Origin: Flammeovirga pacifica
GTDB taxonomy: Bacteria > Bacteroidota > Bacteroidia > Cytophagales > Flammeovirgaceae
Assembly: GCF_000807855.2 (NCBI RefSeq)
Contig: NZ_JRYR02000002.1
Location: forward strand, 821,756-885,755
Reading direction: 5' to 3'
Length of the DNA: 64,000 bases
Part shown: positions 1-8,843 of the stretch, in pieces
Position numbering within the stretch: position 1 is the first letter of the stretch
Layout of the letters: each line of letters opens with the position of its first letter
Translations under genes and position numbers: made by a program
The notes under the pieces: model-generated
Seen by the model: only the letters and a program-made list of their open reading frames with translations
What the model was told of the DNA's origin: nothing
The model's database searches: none

Positions 1-2
1 AC

Positions 3-575
3 TTTATCTACATACATAAAAATGTAGATTTTGATATGGCAATCGATATCGTTTTAAATGGTAAAAGTCGTTTGAGCGTTTGTAATGCAATTGATAAAGT
101 ATTATTCGATAAAGACCTTCCTGAACTAGGTAAAAAAATAGCTCTGATCGCACAAAAAGCCACTGATATTGGTTTAGAAGTTTTAGGTGATGAACAAGTT
201 GTTTCATCTACTTCTATTGCACAAAAAGCAGATGTTGATGCTTTAATGCCAGAAGAGTTTTTATCAGAAAAAATATTATTTACAGTTACTCCCGATCAAG
301 AAACAGCTGTAAAAACAATCAATAAATATTCTGGAGGTCACTCTGCAGTTATCATTACAAATGATAAAGAGGCGGCTACTCAGTTTCAATATGAAGTAGA
401 TTGTGCTGCTGTATACCATAACGCATCTTCGAGATTTACGGATGGTGGTCAGTTTGGATTTGGTGCTGAGATAGCGATAAGTACACAAAAACTACATTTC
501 CGTGGGCCTGTTGGATTAGCTCAATTAGTATCCAACAAATGGTTTATTTCTGGAAATGGACAAACAAGGGGGTAA
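3..575 (+). CDS. proA: Glutamate-5-semialdehyde dehydrogenase (gamma-glutamyl phosphate reductase), C-terminal part
   Basis: Second enzyme of proline synthesis: NADPH-dependent reduction of gamma-glutamyl phosphate to glutamate-5-semialdehyde, cytosolic. The frame is open from base 3, so the start and the N-terminal part lie outside the window; about 190 C-terminal residues are present. Diagnostic pieces of the ProA aldehyde-dehydrogenase fold are visible: SVCNA near the beginning (expected to follow the catalytic region) and, near the end, NASSRFTDGGQFGFGAEI and STQKLHFRGPVGL, ending in a GNGQTRG tail typical of ProA. It ends one base before the likely start of proB, so the two are surely co-transcribed. 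Identification is by recognised family motifs; confidence is high despite truncation. Confidence 0.95.
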   Translation, partial: FIYIHKNVDFDMAIDIVLNGKSRLSVCNAIDKVLFDKDLPELGKKIALIAQKATDIGLEVLGDEQVVSSTSIAQKADVDALMPEEFLSEKILFTVTPDQETAVKTINKYSGGHSAVIITNDKEAATQFQYEVDCAAVYHNASSRFTDGGQFGFGAEIAISTQKLHFRGPVGLAQLVSNKWFISGNGQTRG

Positions 576-576
576 T

Positions 577-1344
577 ATGAAACCAAGAATAGTGGTAAAA
601 ATTGGTACCTCCACACTTACGGCAGGTACTAAATTAATATCAAGAGGTAAAATTGAAAATATTGGTCGACAGATATTAGCTCTTAGAGATCAATATGATA
701 TCATTTTAGTTTCTTCTGGTGCTGTAGCTACGGCAAAACAGTTTATCAATATCAATGGTTTAAAAAACAATATGGTGCACTCTAAACAGGCACTATCTGC
801 TATTGGTCAACCTAAATTACTTCAGATTTATGCGGAGTGTTTTGGTGATTTTGACCTAAAAGTGGCTCAATGTTTAATGACCTACAAAGACTTTGATAAC
901 GAAGAGTCTAGAAAGAATACCAGAAATACAGTAGATGAATTATTAAATCATGGATTTATCCCCATTTTTAATGAAAATGATACTGTTGCTGTTGAGGAAC
1001 TCATTTTAGGTGATAATGATAAGTTATCGGCATTAGTTGCATCTTTAGTAGAAGCTAATCTATTAATTATTGCTTCTGATATTGAAGGATTGTTTACTAA
1101 AAACCCTAATCTTCATGAAGATGCCGAATTGATCCCTGTCGTCCATGATCTTTCGAATATTAATCAGTTTATTGAAGAAAGAGAAAATGGTTTAGGTACA
1201 GGAGGAATGACTTCTAAAATCTCAGCTGCCAAGATCTGCTTCGAAAAAGGAATTGAAGTTTATCTGGTGAATGGAGCAAGAAGTAACTTTATTCAAAGGA
1301 GTTTAAACAAAGAAATTCGATTTACTAGGTTTTCGCCAAAGTAA
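577..1344 (+). CDS. proB: Glutamate 5-kinase, short form without PUA domain
   Basis: First enzyme of proline synthesis: ATP-dependent phosphorylation of glutamate to gamma-glutamyl phosphate. The 255-residue product shows the amino-acid-kinase fold: VVKIGTSTL at the N terminus, VSSGAVATA near residue 50, the substrate segment around NENDTVAVEE with GDNDKLSALVA near 145-160, and GTGGMTSKISAAK near 210. E. coli ProB is about 367 residues; this protein stops after the kinase domain and lacks the C-terminal PUA domain, as many Bacteroidota forms do. An in-frame ATG lies 21 bases upstream at 556, but the ATG at 577 follows a purine-rich AAGGGGG (566-572) and does not overlap proA, so I prefer it. 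A strong terminator follows at 1414. Confidence 0.95.
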   Translation: MKPRIVVKIGTSTLTAGTKLISRGKIENIGRQILALRDQYDIILVSSGAVATAKQFININGLKNNMVHSKQALSAIGQPKLLQIYAECFGDFDLKVAQCLMTYKDFDNEESRKNTRNTVDELLNHGFIPIFNENDTVAVEELILGDNDKLSALVASLVEANLLIIASDIEGLFTKNPNLHEDAELIPVVHDLSNINQFIEERENGLGTGGMTSKISAAKICFEKGIEVYLVNGARSNFIQRSLNKEIRFTRFSPK

Positions 1345-1413
1345 TTGATCAATTTTATATTAATGAGAACTAGATAAGGCGTTTATTATATACTTACTTA
1401 GCACTCAAAAAAT

Positions 1414-1453
1414 AAAGAGATGGTTTTATTTTATAATAAAACCATCTCTTTTT
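1414..1453 (+). terminator. Intrinsic terminator after proAB
   Basis: Perfect 17-base-pair inverted repeat (1414-1430 with 1435-1451), a four-base loop, and a T run on the plus strand. It closes the proAB transcript. The left side is A-rich, so it may also act weakly on the other strand. Confidence 0.85.
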
Positions 1454-1507
1454 ATATAAAAACCTTCCCCAAGACCTTTAACTTACGACACCTATCAAAA
1501 AAGACAC

Positions 1508-1534
1508 AAAAAAAACGAGGAGTAAAACCCCTCG
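1508..1534 (-). terminator. Probable terminator of the polyamine gene cluster
   Basis: Short GC-rich stem (CGAGG 1516-1520 with CCTCG 1530-1534) followed, reading the minus strand, by eight T residues. It lies about 100 bases beyond the stop of the deoxyhypusine-synthase-like gene. The stem is only 5 bp, so this is less certain than its neighbour at 1414. Confidence 0.5.
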
Positions 1535-1634
1535 CTTTAATTATACTCTTTATATATACAACTGATAAACCATAGTTATACTTATGTCCGTTTTTAAACA
1601 TCAACTTTTAATAAACCATCTGAATATGTAACTC

Positions 1635-2612
1635 TTAATACCCTAATAGGTATGCAAAAATCAAAGGTGCTACAATAGTAGCGTCTGATTCAACGATAAA
1701 TTTTGGCGTATCAGCGTCCAATTTTCCCCAAGTAATTTTCTCGTTTGGAACAGCTCCAGAATATGAACCATAACTTGTTGTAGAGTCAGAAATCTGACAG
1801 AAATAACTCCAAAATGGTGTTTGTGTTCTTTCAAGATCTTGATACAACATTGGCACTACACATATTGGGAAATCGCCCGCAATACCTCCTCCGATCTGGA
1901 AGAAACCGATACCATTGTCCTTGGTATTTTCTGTATACCAATCTGCCAACCATGTCATGTATTCTATACCCGATTTTACTGTAGACGTTTTTAATTCGCC
2001 TTTTATACAGTAGGAAGCAAAGATATTTCCCATAGTAGAATCTTCCCATCCTGGGACAACGATAGGTAAATTCTTTTCTGCAGCAGCTAAAAGCCAACTG
2101 TTCTTAGGATCTATCTGATAATATTGCTCTAGCTCTCCAGACAATAACATTTTGTACATGTACTCGTGTGGAAAGAAGCGCTTACCTGCTTCCTCTGCTG
2201 TTTTCCAAATTTTATAAATATGATCTTGTAATCTTCTAAAAGCTTCTTCTTCAGGAATACAAGTATCCGTTACTCTGTTTAAACCATTATCCAACAATTC
2301 TCTTTCTTGTTGAGGTGTTAAATCTCTATATTCTGGAATTCTTTTATAAAATGAATGAGCTACTAAGTTCATTACATCTTCTTCCAAATTGGCACCTGTA
2401 CAAGAGATAATTTGAATCTTATCCTGACGAATCATTTCTGCCAATGATTTACCTAACTCTGCAGTACTCATCGCACCTGCTAGAGTCACCATCATTTTGT
2501 TTCCTTTTGATAATTGTACTTCGTAACCTTTAGCTGCATCTACTAAGCTTGCTGCGTTAAAGTGTTTGAAGTGCTCTAATATGAATTGAGAAACTTGACC
2601 TTTATTTTCCAT
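1635..2612 (-). CDS. Deoxyhypusine synthase-like protein (probable homospermidine-type polyamine synthase)
   Basis: A member of the deoxyhypusine synthase (DHS) family, 325 residues. Bacteria lack the eIF5A target of DHS; bacterial homologues (often called SpeY) are thought to move an aminobutyl group from spermidine or putrescine onto another polyamine, giving homospermidine. Visible features: VTLAGAMSTAELGKSLAEMI near the N terminus, a SCTGANLEEDVMNLVAH NAD-binding segment, PGWEDSTMGN, and near the end SGAVPNEKITWGKLDAD, where K297 aligns with the catalytic lysine of DHS. The frame is open further upstream, but the ATG at 2612 (MENKGQ) fits the family length and overlaps speB by 11 bases; a start at 2717 would add 35 atypical residues. 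Third gene of a speA-speB-speY-like unit. Exact substrate is inferred. Confidence 0.85.
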   Translation of the reverse strand: MENKGQVSQFILEHFKHFNAASLVDAAKGYEVQLSKGNKMMVTLAGAMSTAELGKSLAEMIRQDKIQIISCTGANLEEDVMNLVAHSFYKRIPEYRDLTPQQERELLDNGLNRVTDTCIPEEEAFRRLQDHIYKIWKTAEEAGKRFFPHEYMYKMLLSGELEQYYQIDPKNSWLLAAAEKNLPIVVPGWEDSTMGNIFASYCIKGELKTSTVKSGIEYMTWLADWYTENTKDNGIGFFQIGGGIAGDFPICVVPMLYQDLERTQTPFWSYFCQISDSTTSYGSYSGAVPNEKITWGKLDADTPKFIVESDATIVAPLIFAYLLGY

Positions 2613-3459
2613 AGTATTTATATGATAATAGCTTGTAATATAATTTTGAAACCAAGAATCCTGGCCCGTGTAAACCATCAATTGGAGCAAACTCCACGAT
2701 ATCAAAACCGACCACATTCTTTTTTGTAAATACCTTTTTGAGGTATATTATTAAAGTATTCCAATCAAAACCACCTGGTTCTGGGGTTCCCGTTGCAGGC
2801 ATAATTCCGGGATCAAAAGCATCTAAATCAATGGTGAGATAAACGTTGTCAGTCATTTGTTCAATCGACTTGTCCATCCATTCTGTTTGCCCATAAATTT
2901 CTTCGGCAAAATAACATTGATCATAATTCATATGATCTTTCTCTGAAACATCCATACTTCTTATACCCACTTGTATTAAGTTTGTACTTTTTGATGCTCG
3001 ATGTAATGCACAAGCATGGTTAAATTCAGAACCTAAATAGCTTGGTCTTAAATCAGCATGTGCATCAATTTGAAGTACTGTTAAATCCTCAAACTTTTCT
3101 TTAAAAGCATCAATAACTCCGATGCTTATGGCATGTTCACCTCCAAAAAAGGTGAGGTATTTATCCAACTCCAAAAGGTCTTTTGTCTTTTGATATACCG
3201 CCTTATACACTAATTCTGGAGATGATTTCTCATAAATTTCAGGAAGTACGTATACTCCTTTTTTGTACACTTCAGAATCAGTTTCTATATCATAGAGTTC
3301 CATATTTTCCGATGCCTCGATAAAAGCCGCTAAACCTTTATCTGCTCCTTTTCCCCATGTACTTGTCCCGTCATAAGGAATAGGTTGAAGTAGAATACTG
3401 GCGTTTCTAAATGCAGAATATTTTTCCTCCAACCCTGCAAAAATGTATGAATTACTCAT
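2602..3459 (-). CDS. speB: Agmatinase / ureohydrolase family protein
   Basis: Hydrolyses agmatine to putrescine and urea with a binuclear Mn centre; cytosolic. The 285-residue length is typical. The metal-binding signatures of the arginase/agmatinase superfamily are all present: FFGGEHAIS near residue 105, QIDAHADLR near 130, and TIDLDAFDPG near 210. The gene overlaps speA by 8 bases and the downstream DHS-like gene by 11, which indicates translational coupling. The adjacent arginine decarboxylase makes agmatinase the natural reading, rather than arginase, formiminoglutamase or guanidinobutyrase, although motifs alone do not separate these. Confidence 0.9.
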   Translation of the reverse strand: MSNSYIFAGLEEKYSAFRNASILLQPIPYDGTSTWGKGADKGLAAFIEASENMELYDIETDSEVYKKGVYVLPEIYEKSSPELVYKAVYQKTKDLLELDKYLTFFGGEHAISIGVIDAFKEKFEDLTVLQIDAHADLRPSYLGSEFNHACALHRASKSTNLIQVGIRSMDVSEKDHMNYDQCYFAEEIYGQTEWMDKSIEQMTDNVYLTIDLDAFDPGIMPATGTPEPGGFDWNTLIIYLKKVFTKKNVVGFDIVEFAPIDGLHGPGFLVSKLYYKLLSYKYYGK

Positions 3460-4861
3460 TGTAGCCTAAAATTTTAAACATCTCAGATACAGATTGCTCT
3501 TCTCTGTACACAGTGTCTATAATATTACCTTTCTCATCTCTATCAATAATCACGTGTTTAGGTGATGGAATTAAACAGTGTTTGATACCACCGTACCCAC
3601 TCACAGAATCTTGATAAGCACCTGTATGGAAAAAACCTAAATACAATGGCTCTTTCACTTCATCTTTCTTGTAGGTAGGTAATAATACTTCTTGATTGAG
3701 ATCATCAGAATTATAATAATCAGAATGATCACAACTAATACCACCGATATTGACTCTACCATATTCGTGATCCCATTTATTGACAGGCAACAAGATGAAT
3801 TTCTCTTGTATTGACCAAGCATCTGGGATAGTATTCATTAAACTATTGTCGATGATGTACCAAGTTTCATTATCGTTTTGTTGCTTCTGATCTAAAACTT
3901 CAAAGATGATTGCCCCTGCTTCGCCCACTGTATATTTACCATATTCAGTGAATAAGTGAGGTTCAGGAATTTTATTTTCTACACAAGCAGATTTTATTGT
4001 TCCCACAATCTCATTGATCATATACTCATAGTTGTATTCGAATCCTAAACTATTTCGAATTGGAAAACCACCTCCCATGTTCAATGAATCTAAAGACTCA
4101 CATTCTTTTTTTAGATCAATGTAAAGAGATAATGCTCTTCTGAACTCACCCCAGTAATAAGGTGTATCTTTTATACCTGAGTCTACAAAAAAGTGGAACA
4201 TTTTAAATTCAACTTTTGGGTTGTCATGAATATAGGTTCTATAGAATTCCAAAATATCCTTCTGAGGTATTCCCAATCTTGAAGTATAATATGCCGATTG
4301 TGCTTCTTCATTAATCGACATTCTTACACCAATTTTCACTACATGTTTTGTTTTTATTCTTGTTAGACGATGGTATTCGTTGATACTATCAAGGATAATT
4401 ACAGAGTTATGAAAACCCGCTTTTTGTAGTTCAATTATTTTTCTTAAATACTCTTCTGTTTTATATCCGTTATGAATAATTTTTATGTCTGTTGTAATTT
4501 TTCCTTTTTGATATAATGATAAGATCAAATCAATATCAAAAGAAGAAGAAGTTTCTAAATCTACATTGTGTTTTACAGCTTCATTTACCACATGGTAAAA
4601 GTGATTTACTTTTGTACAGTAGCAATAGTTATATTCTCCTTTGTATGCATTGTTTTTAATAACTCGGTTGAATAAATTTCTTGCTTTTTTAATTTGGTCT
4701 CCAATTTTTGGTAAATAAATGAATCGAAAAGGAGTACCGTGTTTTTCAATTAGGTGTTTCAGAGAAACGCCATGGAATGTGAGAGAGTTGTCTCTTAAGT
4801 CAAAGCCTTCTTGTGGGAAATAGTAGCTTTGCTCTATTAGATCAAAATACGTGTTTTTCAT
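3452..4861 (-). CDS. speA: Arginine decarboxylase, PLP fold-III type, short Bacteroidota form
   Basis: Decarboxylates arginine to agmatine. The 469-residue protein has the alanine-racemase-like fold III barrel: CYCTKVNHFYHV with the PLP-binding lysine at K84, HNGYKTEEY, a glycine-rich phosphate-binding stretch (LNMGGGFPI), and a C-terminal half containing GGISCDHSDYY with the conserved Cys-Asp pair of this decarboxylase group. It is much shorter than E. coli SpeA (about 630 residues), lacking the inserted domains, as is usual for the group found in Bacteroidota. It begins the overlapping block speA-speB-DHS-like, starting 40 bases after the GNAT-nitrilase gene. A diaminopimelate or other basic amino-acid decarboxylase is a less likely alternative given agmatinase next door. 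Confidence 0.88.
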   Translation of the reverse strand: MKNTYFDLIEQSYYFPQEGFDLRDNSLTFHGVSLKHLIEKHGTPFRFIYLPKIGDQIKKARNLFNRVIKNNAYKGEYNYCYCTKVNHFYHVVNEAVKHNVDLETSSSFDIDLILSLYQKGKITTDIKIIHNGYKTEEYLRKIIELQKAGFHNSVIILDSINEYHRLTRIKTKHVVKIGVRMSINEEAQSAYYTSRLGIPQKDILEFYRTYIHDNPKVEFKMFHFFVDSGIKDTPYYWGEFRRALSLYIDLKKECESLDSLNMGGGFPIRNSLGFEYNYEYMINEIVGTIKSACVENKIPEPHLFTEYGKYTVGEAGAIIFEVLDQKQQNDNETWYIIDNSLMNTIPDAWSIQEKFILLPVNKWDHEYGRVNIGGISCDHSDYYNSDDLNQEVLLPTYKKDEVKEPLYLGFFHTGAYQDSVSGYGGIKHCLIPSPKHVIIDRDEKGNIIDTVYREEQSVSEMFKILGYNE

Positions 4862-4901
4862 CTTATTTAAAGTGGCTGAGGTTGTATATATTATTTATCA
4901 A

Positions 4902-6428
4902 TTAATTTTTACTTAGAGTGTAAACATCTTTCCTTCTGTCTTTTAAATTTCTTACGCTACCATGTTGGTGCAATTCTCTAAGTAAGTCTAAGTCTACATC
5001 TGCAATTAGTATCATTTCCGTATTTGGCGTTGCTTCCGCTTTCACTCCACTTGTTGGAAAAGCAAAGTCGCATGGGGTAAATACTACAGACTGAGCAAAT
5101 TGAATATCCATGTTATGGACTTTTGGAAGGTTTCCTACACTTCCTGTTATTGCCACATAACATTCATTTTCTATTGCTCTTGCCTGAGCACAGTGCCTAA
5201 TTCTTGAATATCCATTTTGTGTATCGGTTAAAAATGGTACAAACAATAATTCCATTTCCTCGTCGGCCAGCAATCTGCTGAGCTCGGGAAACTCTACGTC
5301 ATTACAAATCAGAATTCCAATTTTTCCACAATCTGTATCAAAAGTCTTGATTTGCTTTCCTCCTTGCATTCCCCATAATTTTACTTCATCAGGGTTAATA
5401 TGTAATTTTTCGTATCGTTCTACAGTCCCATCCCTTTTACACAAATAGCCTACATTTAATAAATCCCCATCTTTAATTTCGGGCATGGAACCTGCAATAA
5501 TGTTAATGTTGTATGCAATAGAATAGTTAGAGAATTTCTCAATAATTTGGTCTGTATATTTTGCTAGTTCTCGTATTGCTTTTGCACCAGTCAAGTCGTT
5601 GTATTTTGCCATGAGCGGGGCGTTGAAAAACTCTGGGAATACCGCAAAATCAGAGCGATATCCAGAGACCGCGTCAATAAAATATTCAGCTTGCTGAAGC
5701 AAAGAATCGATGTCTTTGTATGGTCTCATCTGCCATTGTATCAATCCTAAACGAACAACTTTTTTTTGGGTTGCCGCTTTCTTATCTGGTTTTTCATAAT
5801 AAATGTTATCCCATTCTAAAAGCACAGCATATTCACCAGAATTCGCATCTCCTTCTAAGTAACCTTTTAGTATTCTAGTCGGGTGAAAGTCATTGGATAT
5901 CTGAAAGTTAAGCACAGGATCATGTATTTCCTTAAGCTTTACTTTTTCTAAATATTCTTTAGGTGATAAGGTTGCAGAAAATTTATGATAATTAGGAATT
6001 CTTCCTCCAAAAGCGATGCCTCTAAGATTTTTTTGCTCACAAAGTTCTTTTCTAAAATCGTATAATCTTCGCCCTAATCTTAACCCTCTATAATCAGGTT
6101 TTATAAAAACATCGATACCATATAAAGTATCTCCATCATCATCATGGGACGTGAAAGTATAATCTGCCGTAATATCACGGTAAGTGTGGTTATCATCAAA
6201 AGTGTTATAATTCACAATTATAGATAACGCAGTCCCTGCAATTTGTCCGTTCACTTTTATCACCACCTGTCCTTCTGGAAATTTATCAAGCAGTTTTTTT
6301 ATCTGATCTTCTTTCCAATAAGAATCCGGCATAGAGGAGTATGCAGACACCATAACGTCCTTAATCTCCAAATAATCTTCGAATTTGAGATAATCCAATT
6401 CGATTTTGTCAATACTATTAAGATCCAT
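4902..6428 (-). CDS. GNAT acetyltransferase-nitrilase (carbon-nitrogen hydrolase) fusion protein
   Basis: A 508-residue two-domain protein. Residues about 10-205 form a GNAT N-acetyltransferase with the acetyl-CoA loop PDYRGLRLGRRLYD (111-124). Residues about 225-508 form a nitrilase-superfamily hydrolase with the full catalytic triad: E266 in VFPEFF, K341 in EKLHINPDE, and C375 in ILICNDVEFPE. Family knowledge: nitrilase-superfamily members include N-carbamoylputrescine amidase, and GNATs include spermidine acetyltransferases, but this fused family has no function known to me. It is the first gene of a probable operon with speA, speB and the DHS-like gene (40-base gap), so action on an acetylated or amide polyamine intermediate is a reasonable inference. 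Domain calls are secure; substrate is unknown. Confidence 0.85.
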   Translation of the reverse strand: MDLNSIDKIELDYLKFEDYLEIKDVMVSAYSSMPDSYWKEDQIKKLLDKFPEGQVVIKVNGQIAGTALSIIVNYNTFDDNHTYRDITADYTFTSHDDDGDTLYGIDVFIKPDYRGLRLGRRLYDFRKELCEQKNLRGIAFGGRIPNYHKFSATLSPKEYLEKVKLKEIHDPVLNFQISNDFHPTRILKGYLEGDANSGEYAVLLEWDNIYYEKPDKKAATQKKVVRLGLIQWQMRPYKDIDSLLQQAEYFIDAVSGYRSDFAVFPEFFNAPLMAKYNDLTGAKAIRELAKYTDQIIEKFSNYSIAYNINIIAGSMPEIKDGDLLNVGYLCKRDGTVERYEKLHINPDEVKLWGMQGGKQIKTFDTDCGKIGILICNDVEFPELSRLLADEEMELLFVPFLTDTQNGYSRIRHCAQARAIENECYVAITGSVGNLPKVHNMDIQFAQSVVFTPCDFAFPTSGVKAEATPNTEMILIADVDLDLLRELHQHGSVRNLKDRRKDVYTLSKN

Positions 6429-6627
6429 CTTTTTATAAGTCGAAAGTGTAATTAATAATGATGGTAAAGTTTGAAATTGGGGTTGTTATCAATGAAATAA
6501 ATAGAATACATACCACACTCATAAACAATAACTTATGAAGTATTCTTTTGGTTTTAAAAAAGGAGATATTATAAAAATTAATGTGTTATTATATATTTTT
6601 TCTTTTGTCAGTAGATTATTATTAGTA

Positions 6628-6639
6628 AGGTGATCACCT
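6628..6639. promoter_or_regulatory. Perfect 12-bp palindrome AGGTGATCACCT, candidate operator
   Basis: Self-complementary 12-mer in the leader region of the polyamine cluster, between the -7-like motif and the first start codon. Its core GTGATCAC also occurs at 35121-35128. Function unknown. Confidence 0.3.
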
Positions 6640-6712
6640 AGAGTAATTATCGTTTTTAAGCTTTAGTTATCATTTATACTCTCTTTACAATTAGTCGCTA
6701 ATTTTGGGTGGC

Positions 6713-6721
6713 GCAAATATA
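6713..6721 (-). promoter_or_regulatory. Bacteroidota-type -7 element (candidate promoter of polyamine cluster)
   Basis: Minus-strand TATATTTGC matches the Bacteroidota -7 consensus TAnnTTTG exactly. No clear -33 TTG was found at the usual spacing, so this is a candidate only. Confidence 0.35.
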
Positions 6722-6819
6722 ATTTTAGTTTATAAATAAGTATCTTTTTTTATATTTTTTTTTCAAGATTTTTTCAAAAAATATTTATTGATGATTTTAA
6801 ATAAGAACAATCATTTTTT

Positions 6820-7953
6820 TCAAAAAGCTTCCGTCATATTAAAATAAATTAAAGTCTGTTTTTGAAGAGGGTCGTGTCCTATATCAATTCGAAAATTCAT
6901 TCGCGGTTGGACCTCATATCTTAATCCCACCCCAAAATTAGGGAGCACTCCGTTGGGGGTAAGAATATCAGAACCAATCATACCTACACCACCCCATACC
7001 GTATAACCTAATTTTGAACAAAACTTTGATTTAGAATTCCACATTGAACGGTATTCCGCCATGAGATACGCCATTGTTTTATCTCTAAATTGACCTTTAT
7101 AATACCCTCGAAGATCATAAGGGGAACCGATAATAGACATATCTGTAAAAGGAGTATCTCCAATAGTGGATCTTACTTTTGCGGTCCAAGCTAGGGTTTT
7201 TCGTTCACCCCATCTACTCATTTTTTTATACTGACGGTATTCAAAAGATAGTATGCCCCAATTATTTGTTGAACCTAATTCCTTGTGATACATCCTTGCT
7301 TTCATATCAAAAAATACCCCTTCATAGGCGTTAACAGGCACATCTCTAGTATCATAGGTAAGTCGTAATCCAAAACCAACATTTCTAAAATGTATTCCTT
7401 CATCGGTCCCTCCTTGATGAAAATAAATAAAATCGTCTCTAATACCAGCAGCAACATCTGTTAACTCACGGTCTGTATAATCTAGAGAAGGGCCAATAAA
7501 AAAAGGGGAATCTTGAATTCTAAATAGTACATCATTTCTAATAATTACTGTATTCTGAAAATATCTCGTTGTTTCATCACCTCTTACTATCGTTCTGTTA
7601 TCATCATATCCAACACCATAATAATGTTCATAGTTATTTAAATATTCGTAATCAGAGAAAACACGAATATCACCTCCTTTCAAAAATAATTGAGGGTGAA
7701 TTTTCACATCATATCCAGCCTCCATTATTGAAAAAGTGACCGGTACAATAGATTTTCTTAAATCTATATCTAAAGGATTTGTCTTAAAGGTAAACAACAT
7801 ACTGCCCCCTACTAGCACTCCATAATCAGGGGAATAAGCAGGCCCTCCCAACGCCGAGAATCTTAAGTTTTTTTCTTTTTCTTGGGCAAATACTTTAGTG
7901 GGTAAAATAATTATTAATAGAACAATCAGTATTCGTTGTATCACAAGGTACAT
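6820..7953 (-). CDS. BamA/TamA-like outer-membrane beta-barrel (surface antigen D15 type), barrel only
   Basis: 377-residue outer-membrane protein with a clear signal peptide (hydrophobic stretch about residues 4-22, cleavage after VFAQ). The rest is alternating beta strands ending in a terminal phenylalanine, typical of barrels inserted by Bam. The motif DLRGYYKGQFRDK near residue 275 corresponds to the conserved (V)RGY/F loop motif of the Omp85 superfamily. There are no POTRA domains, so it matches the short Omp85-like proteins of unknown role common in Bacteroidota rather than BamA itself. It stands alone: 89 bases separate it from the upstream hydrolase gene. Family placement is fairly sure; function is not known. 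Confidence 0.75.
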   Translation of the reverse strand: MYLVIQRILIVLLIIILPTKVFAQEKEKNLRFSALGGPAYSPDYGVLVGGSMLFTFKTNPLDIDLRKSIVPVTFSIMEAGYDVKIHPQLFLKGGDIRVFSDYEYLNNYEHYYGVGYDDNRTIVRGDETTRYFQNTVIIRNDVLFRIQDSPFFIGPSLDYTDRELTDVAAGIRDDFIYFHQGGTDEGIHFRNVGFGLRLTYDTRDVPVNAYEGVFFDMKARMYHKELGSTNNWGILSFEYRQYKKMSRWGERKTLAWTAKVRSTIGDTPFTDMSIIGSPYDLRGYYKGQFRDKTMAYLMAEYRSMWNSKSKFCSKLGYTVWGGVGMIGSDILTPNGVLPNFGVGLRYEVQPRMNFRIDIGHDPLQKQTLIYFNMTEAF

Positions 7954-8042
7954 TGCAATGAATTTAAGTTTGTCGCAAAATACAAACTAATCGATCGTTC
8001 GAATATTATTTAAGAATAATTAATATCGAAAGTTAAAACAGA

Positions 8043-8843
8043 TTAATCCTCTAAGATCTTATCCACTTTAGACTGATACACAGGGTTTTTATTAATATTA
8101 TTATGATCTTGATTTTCAAGAATGATCAAATCAATTTTAGTTGGAAACTTCTCTTTTAACATATTTGATTGTCCAATTGGAATGACATTATCTACTCTGC
8201 CATGAAAAATATAAATAGGAAAATCACTCTCTTCTAAATATTCATAAGTGGCTAATTTATATTTTAGTAAAAATGATGGAACATAAGGATAGTAATTATG
8301 CATCATACTTGCTAAACCGTAATAAGGTGCTAGTAATATTAGTTTTGACGGTTTGTTTTTTGAAGCCAAATAAGAGGACATTCCAGTGCCAATAGAGTAA
8401 CCTAGTATAATAATTTTGCTCTCATCATACTCTTTCTTCATCTCATCATAGATCATTTGATGATCATCAAAAAGTTGTTCTTGGCTAATAATTTCTCCAG
8501 AACTTTTTCCAAACCCTCTATAATCTATCATTAAAACATCGTATTGATGCTTTAGATAAATCGGAGCCATGTATCCATAATCTTTGAGGGAACCTGAATT
8601 GCCATGTAGAAAAAATACTAATCCAAAAGAACTATCACTTTTGAAAAAAAGACTATTTATTTGATGCCCATCTTTAGTAGTAAAATTGATTTCTTCATGT
8701 TGGTTTTCAAAATGATAACGATAATCTTCAGCTAACTTTTCAGGAAAAAAAATCAGTGATTCTTGATTAAAATAAAGCCATCCAAGCGAAATAGAATAAA
8801 TTGAAATGAATAATATTACAGTAATCTTAATTAACTTTCTCAT
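8043..8843 (-). CDS. Membrane-anchored alpha/beta hydrolase (BEM46/ABHD13-like)
   Basis: 266 residues with an N-terminal hydrophobic anchor (about residues 7-26). The alpha/beta-hydrolase core shows an oxyanion segment FFLHGNSGS near residue 77, the nucleophile elbow ILGYSIGTG near 147, an aspartate in HGRVDNVIP near 214 and the histidine in NQDHNN near 248, so the catalytic triad looks complete. The arrangement matches BEM46-like serine hydrolases and prolyl-oligopeptidase-type peptidases. Substrate is unknown. Its start overlaps the upstream gene by 4 bases (ATGA-type overlap), indicating a two-gene operon with the small membrane protein. Confidence 0.85.
   Translation of the reverse strand: MRKLIKITVILFISIYSISLGWLYFNQESLIFFPEKLAEDYRYHFENQHEEINFTTKDGHQINSLFFKSDSSFGLVFFLHGNSGSLKDYGYMAPIYLKHQYDVLMIDYRGFGKSSGEIISQEQLFDDHQMIYDEMKKEYDESKIIILGYSIGTGMSSYLASKNKPSKLILLAPYYGLASMMHNYYPYVPSFLLKYKLATYEYLEESDFPIYIFHGRVDNVIPIGQSNMLKEKFPTKIDLIILENQDHNNINKNPVYQSKVDKILED

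Larger units (their letters stand above)
6429..6819. other. Intergenic region upstream of the polyamine cluster
   Basis: 391 bases of very AT-rich sequence with no convincing gene on either strand. It holds the likely promoter of the polyamine cluster, a perfect 12-base palindrome and, near 6780, the downstream end of the outer-membrane-protein gene. If transcription begins near the -7-like motif at 6713, the leader would be about 280 bases, unusually long. Confidence 0.6.
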
